Positions 8,405 through 18,376 of a stretch of DNA of 21,730 nt are shown here, one piece after another. Source of the stretch: Flavobacterium sp. (GTDB lineage: Bacteria; Bacteroidota; Bacteroidia; Flavobacteriales; Flavobacteriaceae); the NCBI GenBank assembly GCA_012032075.1, contig JAAURU010000008.1, positions 1 to 21,730 on the forward strand, read 5' to 3'. Below the pieces are notes generated by a model. It made no database searches. It saw nothing but the letters and a program-made list of their open reading frames with translations, and was not told where the DNA came from. A program made the position numbers and the translations under genes. Position 1 is the stretch's first letter. The number at the start of each line of letters is the position of its first letter.

Positions 8405-10456
8405 TTAGTTCAAATATTTTGAAATTACAATTCCCAATAAATTTTGATCGATAGGTTTTTCAATAAAATCATCACAACCACTTTTCTTAGCTTGTTCAAT
8501 ATCATTCGCTGAAGAAAAAGCAGTTTGCGCAATTATAGGTAAAGTAGGTCTTAAATCTTTTATTTTTCTAGTGGCTTCATAACCATCCATAATAGGCATT
8601 TTAATATCCATTAATACCAAATCTACTTTATTAGCTTCTATTTTACAATAATAAACCGCTGCTTCACCATTAATTGCTCTAATAATTTCAAAACGATTGT
8701 CAAACAGTTTATTTATTAATTTTTTCAAAATTAGATAATTTACTTCTCCATCTTCGGCTATTAAAATCACCTTTCTTTCATCAGAACTATTTTTAGTTTG
8801 ACTTTCTTCATTTTCAATGTTTTTCTCTTCTGTTATATTTGTTTTGGTAATGCTAATAGTAGTGCCAATACCAAATTCAGATTCTAGTTTTAATTCAAAT
8901 TCTAGTAAATCAGCATTTTTTTTGGCAATAGCCAATCCTAAACCTAAACCACCAAGATTTTTAGAAATTTCTTTTTCAGTTTGTGAAAAATAGTTAAAAA
9001 TAGTTTCAGTTTCTTGTGTTTTAATTCCTATTCCTGTATCGGATATTGTTATTTTTAAAGTATTATTTTCAATTTGATATGTTATGTCAATTTTGCCATT
9101 ATCGGTAAATTTAATAGCATTATCGACTAAATTATTAATGATTTTTGAGAACTTTTGTTTGTCAATGTATAGAAGATTTTTTGTTCCTAAATTTTTAAAA
9201 TATAAACTGTTGTTTTTTATTTTTTGATTTTTGACTGAATTTTTTTTTCTACTTCGTTGAAGAAAGTATCTAGATTAAGTATATCATTATTGAAGATGAT
9301 ATTTTTGTTTTTGAGGAAGAAATTTCCAATAAATTATCAATAGTATGCATCAATTCATTACAATTTTCTGTAATATTATTTGTGTATTCTATTTGTTCTT
9401 CTAAACTAAGATTTTTATTGTGCAATAACTGTGAATAACCAATAATACCATTAATAGGAGTTCTAATTTCATGAGAAATATTTTTGATAAATAATGATTT
9501 TAGTTGGCTATTTTCTTCAACTTTTTGTTTTTCAATTAATAATTCGGCTGTTTTTGCTTCACTCTTAATTTTAGATACCTATTAAATAAGAAGATTATAA
9601 AAGAAATACCTACTAAAGCAGTACAACACCAAAGTAGAAAGTAAGGTTTTTCATAAAAAGGTACCACTTGATTAAATAACCAATTATCTAAAATAACTTT
9701 TTTTTCTTCTTTTGTAATTGAATTTAATGCTTTCTCAAATATATTTGAAACTATTATATTCTTCTTAATAACAGCAATTCCAGGATGATAAGTGTATTCT
9801 AGGTCTGTAGATGCGTATAATCTTTTTAAATCTTTATTGCTAATTAAATAATTTATAATTGCTTTTGATCCAATGTAAGCATCGTATTCACCGTTATTTA
9901 CTTTTCTTAAACATTCAATATCATCTTTTTCATAAGTAACCTTAATTTTAGGATAATTTGTGCTTATAATTTCGGCAATAGAATATTTTTTAGGTAAAAC
10001 AAGTTTGTTGTTTCCAAATTGGTCTAAACTTTTTATCTTTTTTGTCCCTTTCCTTTGAACAATAACTTGATTAGATTCGAAAAGAGGCTCATAAAAGGTT
10101 AAGTAGTTTTTTTTAAAGTCAGTTTCTTGAATTTCTAGAATAACATCAAATTTATTGGCTTTTGCATCTTTAATTAAGGTACCCCAATCATCATAATATA
10201 CTTTTTGAAATTTATAATTTATTTTTTTTTCAATTAAATTTAAGTAATCAATGAATATTCCATCAATTTGACCTTTTTCATTTTTAAATTGGTAAGGAGG
10301 ATAATAAGCAAATAGTGCAACTTTTATGGAATCGTTTTCTTTTAAATAGTTTGTTTCGGTATAATTTAAGAGATTTGTTTTTTTACAAGAAAAAAACATT
10401 ACAGAAATAAGAATAATTATAAATCTTAAAATAATTTTGTTAACCATTTTTTTCAT
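8405..10456 (-). CDS. Hybrid histidine kinase with periplasmic SBP_bac_3 sensor and receiver, frameshifted
   Basis: One-piece signalling protein, 684 aa after repair. Residues 1-24 form a signal/anchor ending in FFSCKK, a plausible Bacteroidota lipobox. About 40-255 is a bacterial solute-binding (Venus flytrap) domain, with VALFAYYPPYQFKNEKG and GIFIDYLNLI. A transmembrane helix lies at about 271-293. HisKA has FIKNISHEIRTPINGI (His about 329). HATPase has NNLVDNAIKF, SDTGIGI and LGGLGLGLAIA. The receiver has AEDGEVN, phospho-acceptor LMDIKMP (Asp about 608) and EKPID (Lys about 658). The layout recalls BvgS/EvgS-type kinases without an Hpt domain, so a separate output regulator is expected. 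Three one-base losses at runs 9551-9555, 9308-9312 and 9220-9225 break the frame and together restore it exactly. The ligand is unknown; an amino acid is only a guess from the family. Confidence 0.88.
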
Positions 10457-10834
10457 ATAAGAATTAGTAATCCAAGATATAAAAAAAATTATATTCTATC
10501 TATTTAATAATAATATTTTCTCCATTTCATAAAAGCTATTAAATTAAGAACCAAGAATCACAAATGAAGTTCTAGTTAGCAATTGTATTATTTTAAGTTT
10601 TTAAACGCTACAAAATGAAACTAATCTTTATTTTTTTGGAATAAGTAATGGATACTGTTAGTAATAATAAACTGTTTTTAGAAAAATTTAGGCAATTAAA
10701 ACAGTTAGAAAATTTTGTAAAATAAACCAATTAAGCAAAGAATTTTACAAATACAAAACGAATAATTTACTAGTTAAATAGAATTGGTTGAATTAAAATT
10801 CATACATTTGGTTTTACACTAATTTTTGTAATAT
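10457..10834. other. Divergent intergenic region with an inverted repeat
   Basis: This 378-bp AT-rich gap separates the minus-strand kinase from the plus-strand DUF2339 gene and should hold both promoters; none could be placed with confidence. It contains a perfect 9-bp inverted repeat, AACTGTTTT (10670-10678) and AAAACAGTT (10698-10706), with a 19-nt loop. A 25-codon frame at 10648-10725 overlaps the repeat and looks fortuitous. Confidence 0.5.
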
Positions 10835-13355
10835 ATGGTTGAAGCATTACTTATACTAGTTTTGATAGTATTGATTATTAACTTTTCTGCAGCAAAATCG
10901 AGAAATAAATTAGTGCAAGATTCTCTCAATAGTTTACATGAAAAGCTAAATATATTAAGGAAAGAATTAGCTTCTAAAACTATTGAAAAAGAACAAGTTG
11001 TTGCTAAAGTTGAAAATCCTATTGAAAAAATAGTTCCTCCAATAGTTGAAAAAGAGCCAATTGAACCAATAGTTGTTCCCGAAAAAGTAATACCTGAAAC
11101 CATAAAACCAGTTGCAGAAAAACCACTTTCTGAAAACCAATTGAAGTTGTGTCTAAAATAGAAGCAAAACCTGTTGCTGAAAAAACCATCACAACAAAAC
11201 CTATATATGTTCCGCAGAAATCTTGGTTTGAAATTTTCAAAGAAAACAATCCCGATTTAGAGAAATTCATTGGTGAAAACCTAATCAATAAAATCGGTAT
11301 TCTAATTCTCGTTTTAGGAATTAGTTTCTTTGTTAAATTTGCTATAGACAAAGAATGGATCAATGAACCAGCACGTGTTGGAATAGGAATTCTTTGTGGT
11401 GTTCTTGTTATGGCAATTGCGCATAAACTCAAAAAAATTATGCAGCTTTTAGTTCCGTTTTAGTAGCTGGAGCAATTAGTATCTTTTATTTCACTATTTC
11501 CATTGCTTTCCATGAATATCATTTGTTTGGTCAAACCGTTGCTTTTATAATAATGGTTTTGATTACGGCTTTTAGTGTATTAGTTTCTGTTTCTTATAAC
11601 CGACAAGAATTAGCTGTTTTATCTTTAATAGGTGGTTTTGCTGTTCCTTTTATGGTAAGCACAGGTGCAGGAAACTATGTTGTGTTATTTACCTATATCG
11701 TAATTTTAAATATTGGAATATTGGCAATAGCCTACTTTAAAAAATGGGAAATTGTTACCGTTTTGGCTTTTGTCTTTACATCCTTATTATTTGCCTCTTG
11801 GTACACTAGAGAATTATTTGATAATAAATTACCACATGTTGGAGCATTAGCTTTCGCTACTTTATATTACTTTATATTTAGCATTACAGTTGTGCTCAAT
11901 AATATTAAAAATAAAGGAGTTTTTTCTATACTCGAATATATTATTTTAATAGCCAATACCTTTTTCTTCTTTGGAATAGGAATGGGAATCATTCACAATT
12001 GGGGAATTAATTCTAAAGGATTATTCACTTTATTATTAGCTATTTACAATTTGGGTTATGCCATAATCTTATATAGAAAATTCGGATTGGATAAAAATGC
12101 TATCTATCTTTTAATAGGATTGTCATTAACTTTTGTAACATTAACCATTCCAATTCAATTTGAAGGCAATCAAATTACTTTATTTTGGGCGGCAGAAGCG
12201 GTTTTGTTATTTTGGTTATCCCAAAAATCAAAAATCAAGTATTTCAAATCTGGTGCAGTAATTGTGCAAGGTTTAACTTTGATTAGTTTATTGATGGATT
12301 GGTTAAAATACGATTTCCCAGTTGAACCTTTATCAGTCATTTTAAATCCATTATTTATTGCTGGATTTGTAGTAAGCGTTTCTTTATTTTTGACACATTG
12401 GTTACTAAAAAAGGAAATTTCAGAGGAGAAAATATTGTTATTTGATGTTACTTTTTATACAAAGGCTGTTTTAGTTTTAGCAATTGGAATAACGTATTTG
12501 GCAGGATTTTTAGAAATTAATTATCAAGCCTATCAGTTTTTGGCAAATTCGGCTTCAGCTTTGTCTTTTCAAGTAACTTATCATTTTGTTTTTGTGGCTA
12601 TCTTATTGTTTTTGGTAACCAAATTCAAGAAAGAGAAGCTTTCTAATGTACTTTTAATTATCAGTGTAGTTTCGATTTTCTTATATATTGTTACTTTCTA
12701 TCGTATTCCAAACAAAGAAATCGTTCAAAATTTTACTTTGAATACCAATACGAAATATGCTTTTTATTTTCATTATATTATAGTAGGATGTTTGATTTAT
12801 TTTAGCTTCCAATTGTTTAAAAAAGCCAATGAGATTCCTAAAATTGCCATTTTAAATGGAAAATTAATGCTTTGGCTGTTTGTTTTTGCAACGGTTTATA
12901 TTTTGAGTAACGAAATAATGGTGCATAGTTTGAATTTTTCAACTGATGAAATTGACATGAAACAAATTAATACTGAACTAATTAAAAATGGAGTAACCGA
13001 TTATAGTATGGAATATGAAAAAGAGTATATGGTTGAAGGTAAATTAGACAATATCAAAAGACAAATTATAAAAATAGGTTATCCTATACTTTGGGGAATA
13101 TTTTCTTTTGTGTTTTTAATCATTGGAATTAAAAAACAATTGAAAAATCTTCGAATTATTGCACTTTCATTATTAGGTTTAACTATTTTAAAACTCTTTG
13201 TTTATGATATTAAAAATGTTTCCGAAACAGGTAAAATTATTGCTTTTATATTATTAGGAGTCTTAATTTTGATTATATCTTTTGTTTACCAAAAATTGAA
13301 AAAATTAGTTGTTGATGAAACACCAAAATCAAGTTCAGATGAAGAAATTCAGTAG
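10835..13355 (+). CDS. DUF2339 polytopic membrane protein, frameshifted
   Basis: Large inner-membrane protein of the DUF2339 family, 840 aa after repair; function not established. It begins with a signal-anchor helix (MVEALLILVLIVLIINF), then a short charged helix (about 25-55) and a Pro/Glu/Val/Lys-rich linker (about 55-120, many EKP/PIV/PVAEK units) probably facing the cytoplasm. Next comes the family start segment WFEIFKENNPDLEKFIGENL with INKIGILILVLGISFFVKFAI, then many hydrophobic helices to the C terminus, with VSYNRQELAVLSLIGGFAVPF and QITLFWAAEAVLLFWL, both characteristic. Two one-base losses, in runs 11133-11136 and 11431-11437, split the frame. Its end overlaps the start of the DUF3999 gene by 17 bp, so the two are translationally coupled, as is usual for this pair. 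Confidence 0.87.
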
Positions 13356-14559
13356 TTTAATCTTGTTTTTTAGTGCTTTTTTCGGGTTAGCCCAAAATTA
13401 CAAAGGTGAAATTAAAAATATAAAAGAAGAAGGTTTACACCAAATACTCATTTCACCAGAAGTAAGAGCTGTTGCTCATGAAAATTTGGATTATTTTAGA
13501 ATTTTTGATAGTAATAAAACAGAAGTGCCTTATGTGATTTATGATAATTCGTATAATATAAAGCGTTACTATGCAAAATCAAAAATCCTAAGTAAAACAA
13601 TTTTAAAAGATTCTCTAACTTCCATAGTAATTCCTTTTAATTGTCCTGCACAAAAGTACAGTACAGAATTATCTTTAAAAATATCAAATACCAAAATAAA
13701 TAAGACATATACATTAAGTGGTAGTAATGATCAAAAAGAATGGTTTGGTATAGTAGCTAATCAAATGCTAAGTAATTTAGATAATGAAAATGATACTTTT
13801 GTTGAAAAGATTATTTCTTTTCCATCAAATAACTATGAGTTTTTGAAAATTGAATTAAATGACAGGAATTCTTTACCTATAAATATCTTAGAGATAGGTT
13901 ATTATAAAGGTGAAGAAAAAGTTGTTAAAACTTCAATTTTAGATAATTTTAAATATAAAATATCAGAAAACAAGGAAGACAAGAAAACAATAATTTCGTT
14001 TTCATCTGATAATTTTCAAAAAGTTGACGGCATTTCATTTGAAATTAAAAGTAGATTATTTTCTAGAGAGGCGAGACTTTTTGTCAATAAAAAAACAAAT
14101 AGTAAAAAAACAAACTGAAATTTACAGAGAAGAACTCTCAAGTTTTTTATTAAATCAAATACATCAAACATCTTTAAATTAAATGGTTTTATAGAAAAAG
14201 AGTTTACAATAGAAGTTGAAAATCGAGACAATCAGCCTTTAGAATTTTTAAATATTAAATTATTACAAGATACATTCTATGTTGTAACAGATTTAAAAGC
14301 CAATGAAAATTATGAAATAGTTATCGATTCAACCTATTCAAAACCATCTTACGATTTGGCTAATTTCGTTCAAAGTTTTAGTGTTGGAATGCCAAAAGCA
14401 ACTATAACTAATTTTCAAAAAGTAACACAAATAGAAAGAAAACCCATTGCAAAACCATTTTGGGAAACCCAATTATTCATGTGGCTTTGTATCATTTTAG
14501 GAGGTGGAGCAGTAGCCTATTTTGCTTTTGGATTATTGAAGAACATGAAGAATGAGTAA
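13339..14559 (+). CDS. DUF3999 family exported, membrane-anchored protein, frameshifted
   Basis: Partner of the DUF2339 protein, about 406 aa after repair. The ATG at 13339 is chosen because it gives a good signal peptide (MKKFSSLILFFSAFFGLAQ); a longer frame from 13309 only reads the end of the previous gene. The middle is a soluble, beta-rich region with YTLSGSNDQKEWFGIV, resembling a discoidin/F5-8 type module, and LKIELNDRNSLPINILEI. The C terminus has one transmembrane helix (LFMWLCIILGGGAVAYFAFG) followed by a short basic/acidic tail. The predicted topology is periplasmic domain with C-terminal anchor. A one-base gain in the run at 14089-14095 (or 14104-14110) and a loss at 14143-14148 break the frame and cancel. 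Function unknown; physical interaction with the DUF2339 protein is inference. Confidence 0.8.
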
Positions 14560-14593
14560 TTCAAAAATCAATATAAATGTCAATATCAAAGTT

Positions 14594-14618
14594 GTCACAC
14601 TGAGCTTGTCGAAGTGTC
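14594..14618. repeat. REP-like unit
   Basis: A single copy of the TGAGCTTGTCGAAG-core unit, with flanks GTCACAC and TGTC that can partly pair. It lies between the convergent DUF3999 and cupin genes, where it may act as a terminator. It belongs to the same family as the cluster at 4587-4723. Confidence 0.75.
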
Positions 14619-14649
14619 AAAACCCATCTTTTTAATCTACAACAGTTAA

Positions 14650-15015
14650 CTATTCCTCTTCCCGATGCACTTTCTCAAAATCAAAAGCAGGTGTGCAAAT
14701 CGCAATATATTCACAAGGGAATTCAAAAGGATTGGAATATTGAACTCTTGTATTCACTTCAATTTTTATCGATTGACCAGCTTCTAAAATAATCGTTTCA
14801 TCTTCAATAATAAATTGCTTTTTACCTGAAATAATATAAGTATATTCTTCAAATTCTGGAGTCTGAAAAGGTTCGCTCCAACCAGAAGGCGCAATCATAT
14901 GAGCAATAGAAATGTTTTTATTTCCTGTCGTTGGAATTCCGTGATGTTCTTCTATTAACTTTCCATCAGTTGTAGGAACAACAAATGGCGATTTTTGTAT
15001 AAAATATTTTTTCAT
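14650..15015 (-). CDS. Cupin domain protein
   Basis: Small cytoplasmic single-domain protein, 121 aa, that fits one cupin barrel. The pattern is IAPSGWSEPFQTPEFEEYTYIISG, then KQFIIEDETIILEAGQSIKIE, matching the two conserved cupin motifs. The first motif lacks the usual HxH pair (it has PFQTPEFEEY), so metal binding, if any, uses other residues. No enzyme activity can be assigned; small cupins include isomerases, dioxygenases and sugar-binding proteins. It lies downstream of the HerA-like gene on the same strand with a 180-bp gap containing a hairpin, so it probably has its own promoter. No frameshift. Confidence 0.8.
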   Translation of the reverse strand: MKKYFIQKSPFVVPTTDGKLIEEHHGIPTTGNKNISIAHMIAPSGWSEPFQTPEFEEYTYIISGKKQFIIEDETIILEAGQSIKIEVNTRVQYSNPFEFPCEYIAICTPAFDFEKVHREEE

Positions 15016-15022
15016 TGTTATG

Positions 15023-15063
15023 TGTCATTGCGAGCTTTTGTCAAGCTGAACTTGTTTCAGCTT
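15023..15063. repeat. REP remnant and short hairpin
   Basis: The GTCATTGCGAGC start of a common bacterial palindromic repeat (15023-15034) is followed by an 8-bp stem AAGCTGAA/TTCAGCTT (15043-15050, 15056-15063) with a 5-nt loop. It lies between the HerA-like gene and the cupin gene on the minus strand, and is a possible terminator of the former. The rest of the 180-bp gap shows nothing recognisable. Confidence 0.45.
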
Positions 15064-15195
15064 CTAACTAATTGTCTTCTAATATTCAATAAGTACGAAG
15101 CGGATTTTCATACTTTTATGTTTTGAAAGACTAATCATTATTAACTACTATGTTTTTGTGATTGATTTTTGAAGTTGTAATTGATTATTGCCTTC

Positions 15196-16736
15196 CTATT
15201 TTTTAAACATCTTCATTAAAACACCCATTGCTCCTCTAATAAAAGTAGCACTTGTCAACACTTTAACAACACCTTTAGTTACCGTACTTGTTGTAGATGA
15301 ACTTCTACTGCTAGTTGAGTTTGACTTTTTCGCTTCTTTTTCTTTCTGCTTTTCAGCTTCTTCTTTGGCAGCCAAAGCTTCAGCTTCTTCCATTTTCTTA
15401 CCTAAAATTTCATAAGCACTTTCTCTATCAAGTACTTCATTGTATTTTTGGCCAATTTCGATTTTGAAATAGCAGTGTCAATTTCGGTTTCCGTTAAAAC
15501 ATCCATTCTGCTCATTGGAGCTCTCAACATAGTTGCTACTAATGGAGTTGGAACTCCTTTCTCATTCAAAGCAGTCACAAAAGCTTCACCAATACCCAAG
15601 GAAGTTAATATTTCATCAGTTTTATAATAATCGGAAAGAGGATAATTTTGAGAGGTTTCTTTTATAGCTTTTCTATCGTTTGCAGTAAAAGCTCGTAAAG
15701 CATGTTGGATTTTTAAACCTAATTGTGCTAAAACACTACTTGGAACATCCATTGGATTTTGTGTAATAAAATAAACTCCAATTCCTTTGGAACGAATCAA
15801 CTTTACGATAGTTTCAATTTGATCTTGTAAAGCTTTACTGGCTTGGTCAAAAATTAAATGGGCTTCATCAATGAAAATAACTAATTCTGGTCTTCCAGCA
15901 TCACCTTGTTCAGGCATAGTATTGTAAATTTCAGCTAATAAACTTAGCATAAACGTCGAGAATAATTTTGGTTTATCCTGAATATCTGTTAAACGTATTA
16001 TATTGATGTAGCCATTTCCGTTTTCATCTATTCGCATTAAATCTTCAATTTCAAAAGATTTTTCACCAAAGAATAATTCTGCACCTTGTTGTTCTAATTC
16101 GATTACTTTTCTTAAAATGGAACCTGTTGATGATGTTGAAATTCTACCATACTCTTTTTCAAACTCCTCTTTTCCTTCTTCTGTTGAATATTGAAGCACT
16201 TTTTTAAAATCCTTTAAATCTAAAAGAGGAAGTTTATTATCATCACAATATTTAAAAATTACCGAAACAACTCCAGCTTGCGTATCATTTAAATCTAAAA
16301 TTCTTGAAAATAAAACCGGACCAAATTCAGAAACTGTTGCACGTAAACGAACACCATTCTGTTCTGAAATAGTCATTAGTTCAACAGGAAAACCTTTTGT
16401 TTCATAAGGCAAAGTAATTTTAGCATGACGATCAGTTATAAAAGCCTTCTCTTCTCCAGGAACAGCAATTCCAGAAAAATCACCTTTAATGTCCATCATT
16501 AAAACAGGAATTCCATTTTGTGATAGCTGTTCAGATAAGACTTGAATTGTTTTAGTCTTACCAGTTCCAGTAGCACCAGCAATTAATCCATGACGGTTTA
16601 ATGTTTTTAAAGGAATACTTACAGGTGTATTTGCCACAGGTTCACCATCCAAAATAGCTCCACCTAGTATAATAAAATCTCCTTTACAAGTATAGCCTTC
16701 TATTATATGTTTGCTAAAATCTTCTGATTTGCTCAT
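15196..16736 (-). CDS. HerA-like ATPase (DUF853/COG0433), frameshifted near C terminus
   Basis: P-loop ATPase of the HerA/FtsK superfamily, DUF853 group, about 513 aa after repair; often annotated as a helicase, although for this group DNA translocation is inferred, not shown. The Walker A is GATGTGKT (residues 54-61) and the Walker B LVIFIDEAHLIF (about 288-299). PVLMMDIKGDFSGIA, FITQNPMDVPSSVLAQLG and LRAFTANDRKAI are also family blocks. A one-base loss in the run 15445-15449 diverts the frame to a false stop at 15402. The true frame runs to 15196, adding a coiled Glu/Ala/Lys region, a Ser/Thr-rich linker and a hydrophobic-basic tail (RGAMGVLMKMFKK). No nuclease partner such as NurA lies beside it, so a role in end resection is unsupported here. 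Confidence 0.88.
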
Positions 16737-17009
16737 TTTAAGTAAAATTTGAATTCAAAAGTAATAAAAAAAATAACTAACATTTCAATATCTTGATAAG
16801 CGGAAATTATCCAACTATTAAAATTAAAGAGAAATGTTTTTTGAGAAGCACTTAGTATATATGCAGCACCTATATATAAGTAAAAAGACTAATATTCCCG
16901 CTTTCCGTTATATCTTTTTAAAAATTTTGTCATCCTGAGCCTGTCGAAGGACAAAATAGAAAAAGGATGTCACTTCCATCAGGGCTAGTTATCAATAGTA
17001 ATTTTCAGA
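16737..17009. other. Divergent intergenic region
   Basis: This 273-bp AT-rich spacer lies between the HerA-like gene (minus) and the GNAT gene (plus). It holds the REP-like unit at 16929-16952 and must contain promoters for both sides, but no convincing TTTG / TAnnTTTG pair could be placed. Confidence 0.5.
16929..16952. repeat. REP-like unit
   Basis: GTCATCC, then the core TGAGCCTGTCGAAG, then GAC. The ends TCCT/AGGA can pair. It is the sixth recognisable unit of this family in the window, in the leader region 58 bp before the GNAT gene. Confidence 0.75.
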
Positions 17010-17480
17010 ATGAAAGTAGAAAACCTTGTAGAAATCATAACGTATAATCCGAATTACAAAACCAACTTCATTGCTTTAAACAAAGCTTGGCTAGAAGAAT
17101 ACTTTGTAGTGGAACCACATGACAACGAAGTATTTGATAATATTGAAACAATTGTTTTGCAACCAGGTGGAGAAATTTTCTTCTGTTTGATAAATGGAGA
17201 AGTAGCTGGAACAGTTGCCATGCAAAAGGTTGATGCTACTACTTTCGAATTGGCAAAACTAGCAGTCGATAAAAAATTTCAAGGGCAAAAATTAAGTAAT
17301 CGTCTTATGGAAGCTTGTATAGCATTCGCAAAAGCTAAAAAAGCAACTCAAATTATGTTACTTTCAAACCGAAGATTAGAAACAGCTTTGAACTTGTATT
17401 TAAAATATGGATTTATTGAAGTTCCAATGAAAGAAAACGATTATGCAAGAGCTAATATTCAAATGGAATTGAATTTATAA
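17010..17480 (+). CDS. GNAT family N-acetyltransferase
   Basis: Small cytoplasmic acetyl-CoA-dependent acyltransferase, 156 aa. The GNAT core is complete: strand pair GEIFFCLINGEVAGTVAMQK (about 52-71), FELAKLAVDKKFQGQKLSNRLMEAC (in parts, motif A; the loop reads QGQKLS rather than the usual QxxGxG/A), then TQIMLLSNRRLETALNLYLKYGF, the motif B region ending in YxKxGF. Substrate not predictable. The methyltransferase gene begins 9 bp after it, so the two are probably cotranscribed. No frameshift. Confidence 0.9.
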   Translation: MKVENLVEIITYNPNYKTNFIALNKAWLEEYFVVEPHDNEVFDNIETIVLQPGGEIFFCLINGEVAGTVAMQKVDATTFELAKLAVDKKFQGQKLSNRLMEACIAFAKAKKATQIMLLSNRRLETALNLYLKYGFIEVPMKENDYARANIQMELNL

Positions 17481-17489
17481 AAAAACATC

Positions 17490-18287
17490 ATGAAACCTGA
17501 AAACTATCTAGAAATCAATAGGCAAACTTGGAATATCAAAGTCCCTATTCATTTAGATTCTAAATTTTATGATATGGAAAGTTTTCGTAAAGGAAAAAAC
17601 TCTTTACCACAAACCGATATTGATTTATTAGGAGACATAAAGGGGAAAAGCGTTTTGCATTTGCAATGTCATTTTGGACAAGATTCGCTTTCTATGGCAA
17701 GAATGGGTGCGAAAGTAACTGGAATTGATTTATCAGATAAAGCTATAGAAAAAGCAAAGGCATTAAATATCGAATTAAATCTTGATTCAAACTTTATTTG
17801 TTGTGATGTATATGAAACATTGGAACATATTAATGATAAATTCGATATTGTTTATACTAGTTATGGAACTATTGGTTGGTTACCTGATTTGGATAAATGG
17901 GCAAAAGTGATTTCAAAAGCTTTAAAACCTAATGGAAAATTTATTTTCGTTGAATTTCATCCTGTTTTATGGATGTTTGATGATAATTTTACAAAAATTC
18001 AGCACCATTATCATAATGAAAAACCTATTATTGAAACTTACTCTGGAACGTATGCGAATAAAGAAGCTGAAGTTAGCACAAGTGAAATAGGTTGGAATCA
18101 TTCTTTAGCAGAAGTTTTTCAAGCTTTATTAAATAGTGGTTTACAAATAGACCATTTTAATGAATATGATTATTCTAATTATAATTGCTTTAATGAAATG
18201 ATTGAATTTGAAAAAGGAAAATTCAGAATTAAACATTTAGAAAATAAAATTCCTATGATGTATAGTATAGTAGCCTTTAAAAAATGA
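17490..18287 (+). CDS. Class I SAM-dependent methyltransferase
   Basis: 265-aa cytoplasmic Rossmann-fold methyltransferase. Motif I is VLHLQCHFGQDSLSMARMGA (about 54-73), followed by the acidic strand-2 end VTGIDLSDKAIEKAK. The post-motif segment FIFVEFHPVLWMFDD and a C-terminal half with SEIGWNHSLAEVF follow a subgroup common in flavobacteria and annotated only as class I methyltransferase. The N-terminal NYLEINRQTWNIKVP is also typical. The substrate is unknown. It follows the GNAT gene by 9 bp and is followed by a hairpin at 18304-18349, suggesting a two-gene unit. Confidence 0.88.
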   Translation: MKPENYLEINRQTWNIKVPIHLDSKFYDMESFRKGKNSLPQTDIDLLGDIKGKSVLHLQCHFGQDSLSMARMGAKVTGIDLSDKAIEKAKALNIELNLDSNFICCDVYETLEHINDKFDIVYTSYGTIGWLPDLDKWAKVISKALKPNGKFIFVEFHPVLWMFDDNFTKIQHHYHNEKPIIETYSGTYANKEAEVSTSEIGWNHSLAEVFQALLNSGLQIDHFNEYDYSNYNCFNEMIEFEKGKFRIKHLENKIPMMYSIVAFKK

Positions 18288-18303
18288 TTTTGCTTTTACA
18301 AAA

Positions 18304-18349
18304 ATTACCACAAATTAGCAAAGATTAATTTGTGAAAATTTGTGGTAAT
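18304..18349. repeat. 13-bp perfect inverted repeat
   Basis: ATTACCACAAATT (18304-18316) and AATTTGTGGTAAT (18337-18349) pair perfectly around a 20-nt loop, between the methyltransferase and DUF1569 genes. The right flank AATCTGTG recalls the hairpin at 2972-3017. It could be a weak terminator or a dispersed flavobacterial intergenic palindrome. Confidence 0.7.
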
Positions 18350-18376
18350 CTGTGTCTAACTAAAATGAATAGTATT

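Noticed and set aside
10648..10725. 25-codon open frame in the divergent gap
   Set aside because: Short, AT-driven, overlaps an inverted repeat, and has no recognisable motif or translation signal.
11019..11432. Open frame on the minus strand over the DUF2339 N-terminal region
   Set aside because: Antisense to a recognised coding sequence; its apparent repeats mirror the sense linker.
15188..15415. Plus-strand frame opposite the end of the HerA-like gene
   Set aside because: It mirrors the Ser/Thr- and Glu/Ala-rich C-terminal tail that belongs to the ATPase once the frameshift is repaired.
15196..16736. Anti-phage HerA defence system
   Set aside because: The ATPase is of the DUF853 group and stands alone; no SIR2, DUF4297 or nuclease partner is next to it.
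18332..18376. Longer start for the DUF1569 protein
   Set aside because: The added residues are read from a hairpin repeat and the family homology begins at the ATG at 18377.
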